Source of the DNA: Kitasatospora xanthocidica
Lineage (GTDB): Bacteria > Actinomycetota > Actinomycetes > Streptomycetales > Streptomycetaceae
Assembly: GCF_014656195.1 (NCBI RefSeq)
Contig: NZ_BNBY01000022.1
Span: 83,128-147,127, forward strand
Reading direction: 5' to 3'
DNA length: 64,000 bases
Shown: one piece after another, positions 27,975-38,012 of the stretch
Numbering within the stretch: the first letter of the stretch is position 1
How the letters are laid out: the number at the start of each line of letters is the position of its first letter
Made by a program: the position numbers and the translations under genes
The notes under the pieces: generated by a model
Told to the model about the DNA's origin: nothing
Databases searched by the model: none
What the model saw: only the letters and a program-made list of their open reading frames with translations

Positions 27975-29569
27975 CACGCCTCCACGAGCCGGTCGGTGAG
28001 CAGGGCCTCGGGCAGTTCGACGGTGAACCGGGCGCCGCCCAGCGGCCCGGTGTCGAGCACGATCCGGCCGCCGGTCCGTTCGACCAGCCGCCGCACCATC
28101 GCCAGCCCCAGCCCGCGCGGACGGTGCGCGGGTGCGTCCTTGCTGGTCCACCCCTCCTCGAAGACCTGCTCGCGCAGCTCCTCCGGCACGCCCGGGCCGC
28201 TGTCCGCGACCTGCAGCAGCAGGGTGGAGCCGGCCGCCGCCAGGCTCACCTCCACCCGGCCGCTCCCACCGGGCGTCACCGCGTCGACCGCGTTGTCGAC
28301 CAGGTTGCCGAGCACCGTCACCAGCGCTCGGGCGTCCACCACCGTGTCCGGCAGGTGCGCCGCCGGGGCCAGCGCCAGCCGGACCCCGCGCTCGCCCGCC
28401 ACCGCGGTCTTGCCCGCCAGCAGCGCCGCGACGTGCGGGTCCTGCACCTGCTCGGCGATCCGGGCGGCGACCACGGCGTGCGAGCCGGACTGCTCCGAGA
28501 TGAACGCCACCGCCTGCTCGTGGCGGCCCAGCTCGAGCAGGCCCAGCAGGGTGTGCATCCGGTTGGCGTGCTCGTGGTCCTGGGCCCGCAGCGCCTCGGT
28601 CAGGCTGCGGGTGGTGTCCAGTTCGCGCACCAGCGACTCCAGCTCGGTGCGGTCGCGCAGCGTGACCACCGCGCCGCCCTCGGGGGTGGCCATCCGGTTG
28701 ACCACCAGCACCCGGTCGTCCCGGACGGCCGGCAGGTCGGCGCCGGTGATCCGCCCGGTGAGCACGTCGGCCAGCCGGCCCGGTGGCAGCACCCGGTCGA
28801 TCGGGCGGCCGGCGCAGTCCTCCGGCAGGCCGAGCAGCCGGACCGCCTCGTCGTTGGCCAGCCGGATCCGGCCCCGCTCGTCCAGCGCCACCATTCCCTC
28901 GCGGATGCCGTGCAGCATCGCCTCCCGCTCCACCAGCAGCGCGGAGATGTCGGCCAGCGCGATGTTGTGGGTGCGGCGCTTGAGCCGGCGGGCCAGGGCC
29001 AGCGTGGCGACGGTCCCGGCGGCCAACCCTGCGCCCGCGCACAGCAGGATGCCGGTGAGCATCTTCAGCAGCCGGCGGCGGATCGAGTCGTCGCTGATCC
29101 CGACCGACACCTCGCCGACGATCCGGCCGTCCGCCATCCGCAGCGGCACCTTGCCGCGGGCGGTGCGGCCCAGGGTGCCCTGCTGGATCGCGGTGACGCT
29201 GCGGCCGCCCAGCGCGGGCTCCGGGTCGGTGCTGACCCGGTGGCCGATCCGGCCCGGGTCGGTGTGCGAGAGCCGGATCCCGTCCAGGTCGGTGACCACC
29301 ACGAAACTGGCGCCGGTGGCCAGGCGGATCTGCTCGGCGTTGCGCTGCGCGGTCACCACGTCGCGGGCGGCGGCGGCCCGGGCGATGGTCTCGTCGGTGG
29401 CGGTGGCCTGGGCGATCGACAGCGCCCGCTGCATCGCGTCGTGGTCCAGCTCGCTGCTGACCGGGGCCAGGAACAGCCCGGCGGTCACGGCGGTGACACC
29501 GACGGTGACGACGGTCTGGCTCAGCAGCAGCTGCGCGAAGACCCGGCGGGGCCAGTGGGGGAGCTTCAT
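27974..29569 (-). CDS. CitA/DcuS-family sensor histidine kinase
   Basis: The 531-residue kinase has a first membrane helix (about 12-34) and an extracytoplasmic PAS-like sensor domain (35-170, with GASFVVVTDLDGIRLSHTDPGRIG). A second helix (LLKMLTGILLCAGAGLAAG) and a cytoplasmic PAS domain (IREGMVALDERGRIRLANDEAVRLLG) follow. The phosphoacceptor His is in DHEHANRMHTLLGLLELG, and the HATPase domain has LGNLVDNAVDAV and DSGPGVP. CitA-type sensors bind carboxylates outside the cell. AGGAGG precedes the ATG at 29569. It is divergent from an ABC importer that it may control. Confidence 0.9.
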   Translation of the reverse strand: MKLPHWPRRVFAQLLLSQTVVTVGVTAVTAGLFLAPVSSELDHDAMQRALSIAQATATDETIARAAAARDVVTAQRNAEQIRLATGASFVVVTDLDGIRLSHTDPGRIGHRVSTDPEPALGGRSVTAIQQGTLGRTARGKVPLRMADGRIVGEVSVGISDDSIRRRLLKMLTGILLCAGAGLAAGTVATLALARRLKRRTHNIALADISALLVEREAMLHGIREGMVALDERGRIRLANDEAVRLLGLPEDCAGRPIDRVLPPGRLADVLTGRITGADLPAVRDDRVLVVNRMATPEGGAVVTLRDRTELESLVRELDTTRSLTEALRAQDHEHANRMHTLLGLLELGRHEQAVAFISEQSGSHAVVAARIAEQVQDPHVAALLAGKTAVAGERGVRLALAPAAHLPDTVVDARALVTVLGNLVDNAVDAVTPGGSGRVEVSLAAAGSTLLLQVADSGPGVPEELREQVFEEGWTSKDAPAHRPRGLGLAMVRRLVERTGGRIVLDTGPLGGARFTVELPEALLTDRLVEA

Positions 29570-29874
29570 CCGGGCCTCCTCTCGGCGGCTTCGGGCGGTT
29601 CTGCGGACCGTTCCGTGGGGGTGGGGGCGTTCCGGGGGCGTTCCGAGGGGGTGGGGGTGTTCCGAGGGGGTGGTGGTGTCGGCCCGCGGGGGCGGGGATC
29701 GGGACACCTTACGTTTCCGGCGTGTTTCTGTCAGCCGCGTCCCCGCAGTTGTAGCGGAAGCAAAACGAGCAGAACAGCCCTCAACGCGGAGAACCCGCAC
29801 TACGCGGAGAAGGCTCCCGCCGGGGCCGGCGCGCTCCTACCTTTCCGGGGCAAGCACTTATCCGGGAGGAACGC
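29570..29874. promoter_or_regulatory. Divergent promoter region with G-run cluster
   Basis: Between the kinase and the importer genes, 29616-29698 holds at least eight runs of four or more G on the plus strand, with repeated GGGGGTG and GTTCCG words, a classic G-quadruplex candidate. The following 29,700-29,830 is less GC-rich (CACCTTACGTTTCC, GTTGTAGCGGAAGCAAAACG) and probably carries the importer promoter. No exact operator could be assigned. Confidence 0.45.
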
Positions 29875-30684
29875 ATGAGCAAGACCCCGGCGATCGAGCT
29901 GACCGGCGCGACCAAACGGTTCCGCACCCCGTCCGGGGCCCTGCACACCGCCGTCCGCGATCTCGATCTGACCGTCGCCCAGGGCGAGTTCGTCGCCGTC
30001 GTCGGGCCCACCGGCTGCGGCAAGTCGACCACGCTGACCCTGGTCAGCGGACTGGAGGAGCCCACCGAGGGCGAGGTCAGGGTGTACGGCGAGCCCGTCA
30101 CCGGGATCGACCCCAAGGTCGGGTTCGTGTTCCAGCAGGACGCCGTCTTCCCCTGGCGCACCGTCCTGTCCAACGTCATGGCCGGCCCGCGCTTCCGCGG
30201 CGTGCCGGCCGCCGAGGCCAGGGAACGGGCCAGGGACTGGCTGGGCCGGGTCGGCCTGGCCGCCTTCGAGGACCGCTACCCGCACCAGCTGTCCGGCGGC
30301 ATGCGCAAGCGCGTCGCGCTCGCCCAGACCTTCGTCAACGACCCGGCGATCCTGCTGATGGACGAGCCGTTCTCGGCGCTGGACGTGCAGACCCGCGCCC
30401 TCATGTCGGACCAGCTGCTGGAGCTGTGGGCCGGAACGGGCTCGTCGGTCGTCTTCGTCACCCACGACCTGGACGAGGCCATCGCGCTCGCCGACCGGGT
30501 CGTCGTCATGACCGCCGGACCGGCCACCGTCAAGGAGGTCTTCACCGTCGACCTGCCACGACCGCGCACCGTGGAGGCCGTCCGGCTGGAGCCGAGGTTC
30601 GTCGAGCTGTACCGCGAGATCTGGGCCTCGCTCGGCGAAGAGGTGCGCATCACCCGGGAGAGAGGAGCGGGTCGTGCCGCTTGA
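29875..30684 (+). CDS. ABC importer ATP-binding protein (NrtD/SsuB/TauB type)
   Basis: The 269-residue ATPase has Walker A VGPTGCGKST (about 43-52), Q-loop VFQQDAVFPW, signature LSGGMRKRVALAQ, Walker B ILLMDEPFSALD and H-loop VFVTHDLDEA. The VFPWRTVLSNV stretch and DEPFSALD are typical of nitrate, sulfonate, taurine or pyrimidine-precursor importers. A GGGAGGAACGC ribosome site precedes the ATG. Its end overlaps the permease start by 11 bases, so the two are coupled. Confidence 0.93.
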   Translation: MSKTPAIELTGATKRFRTPSGALHTAVRDLDLTVAQGEFVAVVGPTGCGKSTTLTLVSGLEEPTEGEVRVYGEPVTGIDPKVGFVFQQDAVFPWRTVLSNVMAGPRFRGVPAAEARERARDWLGRVGLAAFEDRYPHQLSGGMRKRVALAQTFVNDPAILLMDEPFSALDVQTRALMSDQLLELWAGTGSSVVFVTHDLDEAIALADRVVVMTAGPATVKEVFTVDLPRPRTVEAVRLEPRFVELYREIWASLGEEVRITRERGAGRAA

Positions 30685-31573
30685 GACCGAGACCACGTCC
30701 GAGACCGCGCCCGAGAACGCGGTGCCCGGCGCCGGGAAGCCCCCGGCCGTCACGACGAGAACCGAGGCCCGACAACGGGCCGCCCGCAACCGGAAGTTGG
30801 GTGTCTACGGCGCCCGGGTGGCGGTCCTGGTCGCCTTCCTCGGGCTCTGGGAGGTCTGCGCCCGCACGGACGTCATCGACCCGTTCAACTTCTCGCAGCC
30901 GTCGAGGATCTGGGACCAGATCTGGCAGTGGATCACCCACGGCACCGCGCAGGGCTCGCTCGGCGAACAGATCGGCTACACCCTGTACGAGGCCCTCACC
31001 GGCTGGGTGATCGGCGTCGTCGGCGGTGTCCTGCTGGGCATCGCGCTCGGCCGGATCCGCTTCCTGGCCGACGTGTTCGGGCCGTACATCAAGGTGCTCA
31101 ACGCGATCCCGCGGATCGTGCTCGCGCCGATCTTCCTGATCTGGTTCGGCCTCGGCCCGGCCTCCAAGGTCGCCTCCGCCGTGGTGCTGGTGTTCTTCCC
31201 GGTGTTCTTCAACGCCTTCCAGGGCGCCCGCGAGGTGGACCGCAACCTCGTCGCCAACGCCCGCATCCTGGGCGCCGACAACCGCAAGGTCACCTTCCAG
31301 GTGGTCATCCCCGCCGCCACCACCTGGATCTTCACCAGCCTGCACGTGAGCTTCGGCTTCGCGCTGATCGGCGCCATCGTCGGCGAGTACATCGGCGCCA
31401 CCAAGGGCCTCGGCCTGATGGTCGCCGCCGCCCAGGGCACCTTCAACGCGGCCGGCGTGTACGCGGCCATGACCATCCTCGCCGTCGTCGCGCTGCTCAC
31501 CGAGGGGCTGCTGACCTTCGCCGAGAAGAAGCTGTTCCGCTGGAAGCCCGCCGACGCGGGCGACGGCCGCTGA
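30674..31573 (+). CDS. ABC importer permease (BPD type)
   Basis: The 299-residue permease has six membrane helices. The EAA loop, which docks to the ATPase, is GAREVDRNLVANARILGADNRKVTFQVVIPAATTWI (about 188-223). The GTG at 30674 overlaps the ATPase gene by 11 bases and follows GAGAGAGGAG. A hydrophilic N-terminal arm of 40 residues precedes the first helix. The substrate class follows that of the binding protein encoded next and is not certain. Confidence 0.92.
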   Translation: MPLETETTSETAPENAVPGAGKPPAVTTRTEARQRAARNRKLGVYGARVAVLVAFLGLWEVCARTDVIDPFNFSQPSRIWDQIWQWITHGTAQGSLGEQIGYTLYEALTGWVIGVVGGVLLGIALGRIRFLADVFGPYIKVLNAIPRIVLAPIFLIWFGLGPASKVASAVVLVFFPVFFNAFQGAREVDRNLVANARILGADNRKVTFQVVIPAATTWIFTSLHVSFGFALIGAIVGEYIGATKGLGLMVAAAQGTFNAAGVYAAMTILAVVALLTEGLLTFAEKKLFRWKPADAGDGR

Positions 31574-31640
31574 CCCCCGTCGGCCCGAGCCGCTGACCCC
31601 CGCTGCTGACCCCGCCGCCGGCCAGAGCCGCTGACCCCCG
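31566..31640 (+). repeat. Three copies of GCCGCTGACCCCCG
   Basis: Copies lie at 31566-31579, 31589-31602 and 31627-31640. The first contains the stop codon of the permease, so the repeat probably expanded from the gene end, as in the array at 14127. Confidence 0.85.
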
Positions 31641-31669
31641 CCGGCAAGAAGAGAGAGGCATCCCCACCC

Positions 31670-32743
31670 ATGCGCCCCAACCCGACCGGCAGAGTCGCCG
31701 CCGCCGCCCTCGCCGCCGCCCTGATCCTCCCGCTCTCCGCCTGCGCCAACGACGCCGCCGCCGGCCACGGCGCGGTCGCCGCCCCCGCCGGGCAGGAGGT
31801 CGACGGGCCCAAGGTCAAGATCATGGTCGGCGGCCTGGACAAGGTCATCTACCTCCCCGCGATGCTCACCCAGCGGCTCGGCTACTTCGCCGAGGCCGGC
31901 GTCAACGTCGAGCTGATGACCGAGCCCGCCGGTGTCAACGCCACCACCGCCCTGCTCGCCGGGGACGTCCAGGGCGCCGTCGGCTTCTACGACCACACCA
32001 TCGACCTGCAGGCCAAGGGCAAGCACGTCGAGTCCGTGGTGCAGTTCTCCCAGGCGCCCGGCGAGGTCGAGGTGGTCTCCACCAAGCAGGCCGACGCCGT
32101 CCGGTCCGGCGCCGACTTCAAGGGCAAGAAGCTCGGCGTCACCAGCATCGGCTCCTCGACCGACTTCCTCACCAAGTACCTCGCGGTCAAGAACGGCACC
32201 GCCGTCAGCGAGTTCAGCCCGATCGCGGTCGGCGCCGGGCAGACCTTCATCGCCGCCCTCCAGCAGGGCAGCATCGACGCCGGGATGACCACCGACCCGA
32301 CCGTCGCCACCGTCCTGGACAAGGGCCTCGGCAAGGTCCTCTACGACATGCGCACCCCCGAGGGCTCGCGCCAGGCGCTCGGCGGGCTGTACCCCTCGTC
32401 CTCGCTCTACATGAACACCGACTGGGTGGAGAAGAACAAGGACACCACCCAGAAGCTCGCCAACGCCTTCGTGAAGACCCTCAAGTGGATGTCCACCCAC
32501 ACCCCCGAGGAGATCGCCGCGAAGATGCCCGCCGACTACGGCCAGGGCGGCGCCGAGCAGTACGCGGCGGCGATCAAGGCGACGCTGCCGATGTTCACCA
32601 CGGACGGCGTGATGCCGGCCGACGGGCCGAAGACGGTGCTCGCGGTGCTCGCCGCCTTCCACCCGGACGTCAAGGGCAAGGAGGGCTCGATCGACCTGTC
32701 CAGGACGTACACCACGGAGTTCGTCGGCAAGGCCACCGGCTGA
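31670..32743 (+). CDS. ABC importer substrate-binding lipoprotein (NMT1/SsuA-like)
   Basis: The 357-residue precursor has a lipoprotein signal ending LPLSAC (Cys about residue 25), so it is anchored outside the membrane. The mature part follows the NMT1/SsuA type-2 fold: KVKIMVGGLDKVIYLPAMLTQRLGYFAEAGVNVEL, GDVQGAVGFYDHTIDLQAKGK, GKKLGVTSIGSSTDFLTKYL and AGQTFIAALQQGSIDAGMTTDP. Such proteins bind sulfonates, nitrate, thiamine precursors or aromatic acids. With a CitA-type sensor next door an organic-acid ligand is possible. A GAGAGAGGCATCCC site precedes the ATG. Confidence 0.9.
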   Translation: MRPNPTGRVAAAALAAALILPLSACANDAAAGHGAVAAPAGQEVDGPKVKIMVGGLDKVIYLPAMLTQRLGYFAEAGVNVELMTEPAGVNATTALLAGDVQGAVGFYDHTIDLQAKGKHVESVVQFSQAPGEVEVVSTKQADAVRSGADFKGKKLGVTSIGSSTDFLTKYLAVKNGTAVSEFSPIAVGAGQTFIAALQQGSIDAGMTTDPTVATVLDKGLGKVLYDMRTPEGSRQALGGLYPSSSLYMNTDWVEKNKDTTQKLANAFVKTLKWMSTHTPEEIAAKMPADYGQGGAEQYAAAIKATLPMFTTDGVMPADGPKTVLAVLAAFHPDVKGKEGSIDLSRTYTTEFVGKATG

Positions 32744-32767
32744 GCGGGCCGCCCCCGTTGCCGCGGT

Positions 32768-32793
32768 CCCGCGCCCACCCCCACGGGCGCGGG
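32768..32793 (+). terminator. Terminator after the importer operon
   Basis: CCCGCGCCC (32768-32776) pairs perfectly with GGGCGCGGG (32785-32793) over an 8-base loop. Confidence 0.75.
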
Positions 32794-32840
32794 GCCGTGA
32801 CCCGTTCCCCGAACGCGGGGCCGTGACCCGTTCCCCGAAC
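32789..32840 (+). repeat. 26-bp perfect tandem duplication
   Basis: Two identical 26-base units beginning GCGGGGCCGTGACCCGTTCC and ending CCGAAC lie at 32789-32814 and 32815-32840, with a partial third (GCGGGG) after them. They overlap the right arm of the terminator and may provide extra hairpins. Confidence 0.9.
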
Positions 32841-32862
32841 GCGGGGACTCCCCGGCCTCTCG

Positions 32863-33765
32863 TCAGACTCCCCGGACGGACAGCACGTCCATCCGCGACG
32901 GCGTCCCCGCCGCCTTGCCGCAGCTCTCCGGACGCGCCGGCTCGCTCACCGCCTCGATCACGTCCACCTCCCAGGCCCGGCCGTCCCGGTGCAGCACCCC
33001 CACCAGCCAGCGGCCCTCGCCGTCCGGCCGCTGGGTCAGCGTCAGCGCGTCCACCGCGGTCTCGCCGGTCGCCAGCCGCACCGCGTGCTCGGCCGCCTGC
33101 CCCGGACGCTCCCACCCCGAGCAGCCCCGCGACCACTCCGGCACCACGTGCCCGGCCGCCGTCGCCGCCAGGACCTCCTTGGCGCTCTCCGGCGTCAGCC
33201 GCCCGTACGCGTAGCCGTACGGCAGCACCAGCATCGTCGGGGAGAAGCGGTGCCCGCCCAGGTGGGTCACCTCCCACACCTCGCTGTGCCCGGCCGCGGC
33301 CAGCTCCGCCGCGAGCGGACGGCCCAGCAGCGCGCAGCAGCGGTCCCGCCGCCCGTTGGTGCACACCAGGGCCAGCGGGCCGCCGACGTGCTCCGCCCCG
33401 AAACCCGTGTGGTCGCCGGCGCCCAGCGCCGCGAAGTCCAGCCCCAGCAGCTCCGCCGGGTCCGCCACCTGCGCCCGGCGCACCCAGCCGCGGCCGGGCA
33501 GCGTGTGGGCCACGATCACCTCGTGCCGCGCCGTCGGCAGGCAGTCCGCGTGCCGGCCCGGCCGCCGGACCAGCGCCACCCGCACGCCCGTCCCCGCCGC
33601 GGCCTCCTCCAGCGCCCGCCCGACCGCCGCGTCCAGGTGGCTCTCGCTCAGCGCCTTCGCACCCCACGGCCCGTTCTGCTCCACCAGCAGCCAGGTGCTC
33701 GCCACCGCCGCCGTCGCGGCCAGCGGCTCCGAAAGTTCACGCGACACGGTCGCACAGGTGCTCAC
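32863..33765 (-). CDS. Sucrase/ferredoxin-like family protein
   Basis: The 300-residue protein belongs to the thioredoxin-fold sucrase/ferredoxin-like family. Motifs are STWLLVEQNGPWG near the N-terminus, LALVCTNGRRDRCCALLGRPLA in the middle (cysteines typical of a [2Fe-2S]-like site) and VWEVTHLGGHRFSPTMLVLPYGYAYGRL. It is a predicted cytoplasmic redox protein of unknown role. The GTG at 33765 was chosen because the frame upstream is a shadow of parC. A possible iron box overlaps its promoter region. Confidence 0.85.
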   Translation of the reverse strand: MSTCATVSRELSEPLAATAAVASTWLLVEQNGPWGAKALSESHLDAAVGRALEEAAAGTGVRVALVRRPGRHADCLPTARHEVIVAHTLPGRGWVRRAQVADPAELLGLDFAALGAGDHTGFGAEHVGGPLALVCTNGRRDRCCALLGRPLAAELAAAGHSEVWEVTHLGGHRFSPTMLVLPYGYAYGRLTPESAKEVLAATAAGHVVPEWSRGCSGWERPGQAAEHAVRLATGETAVDALTLTQRPDGEGRWLVGVLHRDGRAWEVDVIEAVSEPARPESCGKAAGTPSRMDVLSVRGV

Positions 33766-33784
33766 GCGGGCAAGGCTACCCTCA
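33766..33784 (-). promoter_or_regulatory. Possible iron box (DmdR1/IdeR-like), weak
   Basis: The plus-strand 19-mer GCGGGCAAGGCTACCCTCA matches 12 of 19 positions of TTAGGTTAGGCTAACCTAA, with an intact AGGCTA core. It lies directly before the start codon of the ferredoxin-like gene. The match is modest, so this is a suggestion only. Confidence 0.25.
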
Positions 33785-33851
33785 CCTGCCACCGCGGCCA
33801 CCGAGCCGGGGAACGGAGAGCCCCGGGAACGGTGGACAGCCCAGGGAACGG

Positions 33852-33887
33852 CGGAGGGAGGGCCACCCGCGGGCGCCCCTCCCTCCG
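33852..33887 (-). terminator. parC: Terminator after parC
   Basis: CGGAGGGAGGG (33852-33862) pairs perfectly with CCCTCCCTCCG (33877-33887), 12 bases beyond the parC stop on the minus strand. Confidence 0.8.
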
Positions 33888-33898
33888 TCCGCGCGCCG

Positions 33899-36349
<2,451 letters not shown>

Positions 36350-36460
36350 CGCGGCGGGGCTCCCTTACGTGTCGCTGGCTGTGTCTCGGTCGGACGTCGG
36401 TCGGTCCGTGCCGGCCGGTCGCCGAACCCGTCAACCGGACACGGTCGACAGGGCGCGGCG

Positions 36461-36578
36461 CCCCCATTGTGGACCCTCGCGCGGACACTCCCGGTCAGCG
36501 GCCCTCTTCAGCCCCTGGCGAACGACCCGGTCCGCGCGGACACGAACGCGGCTCCCGCACGTTGCACCACAATGGGGG
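36461..36578. promoter_or_regulatory. 12-bp inverted repeat shared by the parC and M16 promoter regions
   Basis: CCCCCATTGTGG at 36461-36472 and CCACAATGGGGG at 36567-36578 are exact reverse complements. Read in the direction of each gene, both give CCACAATGGGGG followed by (A)CGCC, lying about 110 bases before parC and 45 bases before the M16 gene. They could be a common operator or equivalent -10/start-point regions of two divergent promoters; no clear -35 was found. Confidence 0.5.
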
Positions 36579-36623
36579 ACGCCACACGAACCCCGACATC
36601 GACGACGGGAAGGACCCGAGCGC

Positions 36624-38012
36624 ATGGCCAACCCGGCCCCCGCCTCCAGCCGAGGCATCGCCATCACCGAGCACCGCCTGGCCAACGGCCTGCGCGTCGT
36701 CCTCTCCGAGGACCACCTCACCCCGGTCGCCGCCGTCTGCCTCTGGTACGACGTGGGCTCCCGCCACGAGGTCAAGGGCCGCACCGGCCTCGCGCACCTC
36801 TTCGAGCACCTGATGTTCCAGGGCTCCGCCAACGTCTCCAACAACGGCCACTTCGAACTGGTCCAGGGCGCCGGCGGCTCGCTCAACGGCACCACCAGCT
36901 TCGAGCGCACCAACTACTTCGAGACCATGCCCGCCCACCAGCTGGAGCTCGCCCTCTGGCTGGAGGCCGACCGCATGGGCTCGCTGCTCGCCGCCCTCGA
37001 CGACACCTCCATGGAGAACCAGCGCGACGTCGTCAAGAACGAGCGCCGCCAGCGCTACGACAACGTGCCCTACGGCACCGCGTTCGAGAAGCTCACCGCG
37101 CTGTCCTTCCCCGACGGCCACCCGTACCACCACACGCCGATCGGCTCCATGGCCGACCTCGACGCGGCCACCCTGGAGGACGCCCGGACGTTCTTCCGCA
37201 CGTACTACGCGCCGAACAACGCCGTGCTCTCCGTCGTCGGCGACATCGACCCCGAGCAGACCATCGCCTGGGTCGAGAAGTACTTCGGCACCATCCCCGC
37301 CCACGACGGCAAGCAGCCGCCGCGCTCCGGCGAACTCCCCGACACCATCGGCCGGGAGATCCGCGAGGAGATCCACGAGGACGTCCCCTCCCGCGCCCTG
37401 ATGGCCGCCTACCGCCTCCCGCACGACGGCACCCGCGAGGCCGACGCCGCCGACCTCGCCCTCACCATCCTCGGCAGCGGCGAGTCCAGCCGCCTCTACA
37501 ACCGGCTCGTCCGCCGCGACCGCACCGCCGTCGCCGCCGGCTTCGGCCTGCTGCGCCTGGCCGGCGCCCCCAGCCTCGGCTGGCTCGACGTCAAGACCTC
37601 CGGCGACGCCACCCTCGCGCAGATCGACGCCGCCGTCGACGAGGAACTCGCCCGCTTCGCCGCCGAGGGCCCCACGCCCGAGGAACTGGAGCGCGCCCAG
37701 GCCCAGATCGAGCGCGAATGGCTCGACCGGCTCACCACCGTCGCCGGCCGCGCCGACGAACTCTGCCGCTACGCCGTCCTGTTCGGCGACCCCAAGCTGC
37801 TGAACGACGCCCTCCCCAAGGTCCTCGACGTCACCGCCGAGGAGGTCCGGGCCGTCGCCGAGGCCAGGATCCACCCCGACAACCGGGCCGTCCTCGCCTA
37901 CGAGCCGACCGCCGCCGAGGCCGAGGCCGAGACCGCGACCGCGACCGAGAGCGCCGCCGACGCCGACGCCGACTCCGACGCCGCTTCCGAAGAGGAGGGT
38001 GCCGCCGTATGA
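36624..38012 (+). CDS. M16 zinc metallopeptidase, catalytic subunit
   Basis: The 462-residue protein is an M16 (pitrilysin-like) peptidase with the inverted zinc motif HLFEH at 58-62 and a downstream glutamate in NQRDVVKNERRQRYDN. Both M16 half-domains are present, and FGLLRLAGAPSLGWLDVKTSGDATL is in the second. The C-terminal 30 residues are Ala/Asp/Glu repeats. It is cytoplasmic by lack of a signal peptide. Its stop overlaps the start of a second M16 gene (ATGA), so the two are coupled and likely form a heterodimer. The ATG at 36624 was chosen by family alignment; the frame is open to 36369. Confidence 0.92.
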   Translation: MANPAPASSRGIAITEHRLANGLRVVLSEDHLTPVAAVCLWYDVGSRHEVKGRTGLAHLFEHLMFQGSANVSNNGHFELVQGAGGSLNGTTSFERTNYFETMPAHQLELALWLEADRMGSLLAALDDTSMENQRDVVKNERRQRYDNVPYGTAFEKLTALSFPDGHPYHHTPIGSMADLDAATLEDARTFFRTYYAPNNAVLSVVGDIDPEQTIAWVEKYFGTIPAHDGKQPPRSGELPDTIGREIREEIHEDVPSRALMAAYRLPHDGTREADAADLALTILGSGESSRLYNRLVRRDRTAVAAGFGLLRLAGAPSLGWLDVKTSGDATLAQIDAAVDEELARFAAEGPTPEELERAQAQIEREWLDRLTTVAGRADELCRYAVLFGDPKLLNDALPKVLDVTAEEVRAVAEARIHPDNRAVLAYEPTAAEAEAETATATESAADADADSDAASEEEGAAV

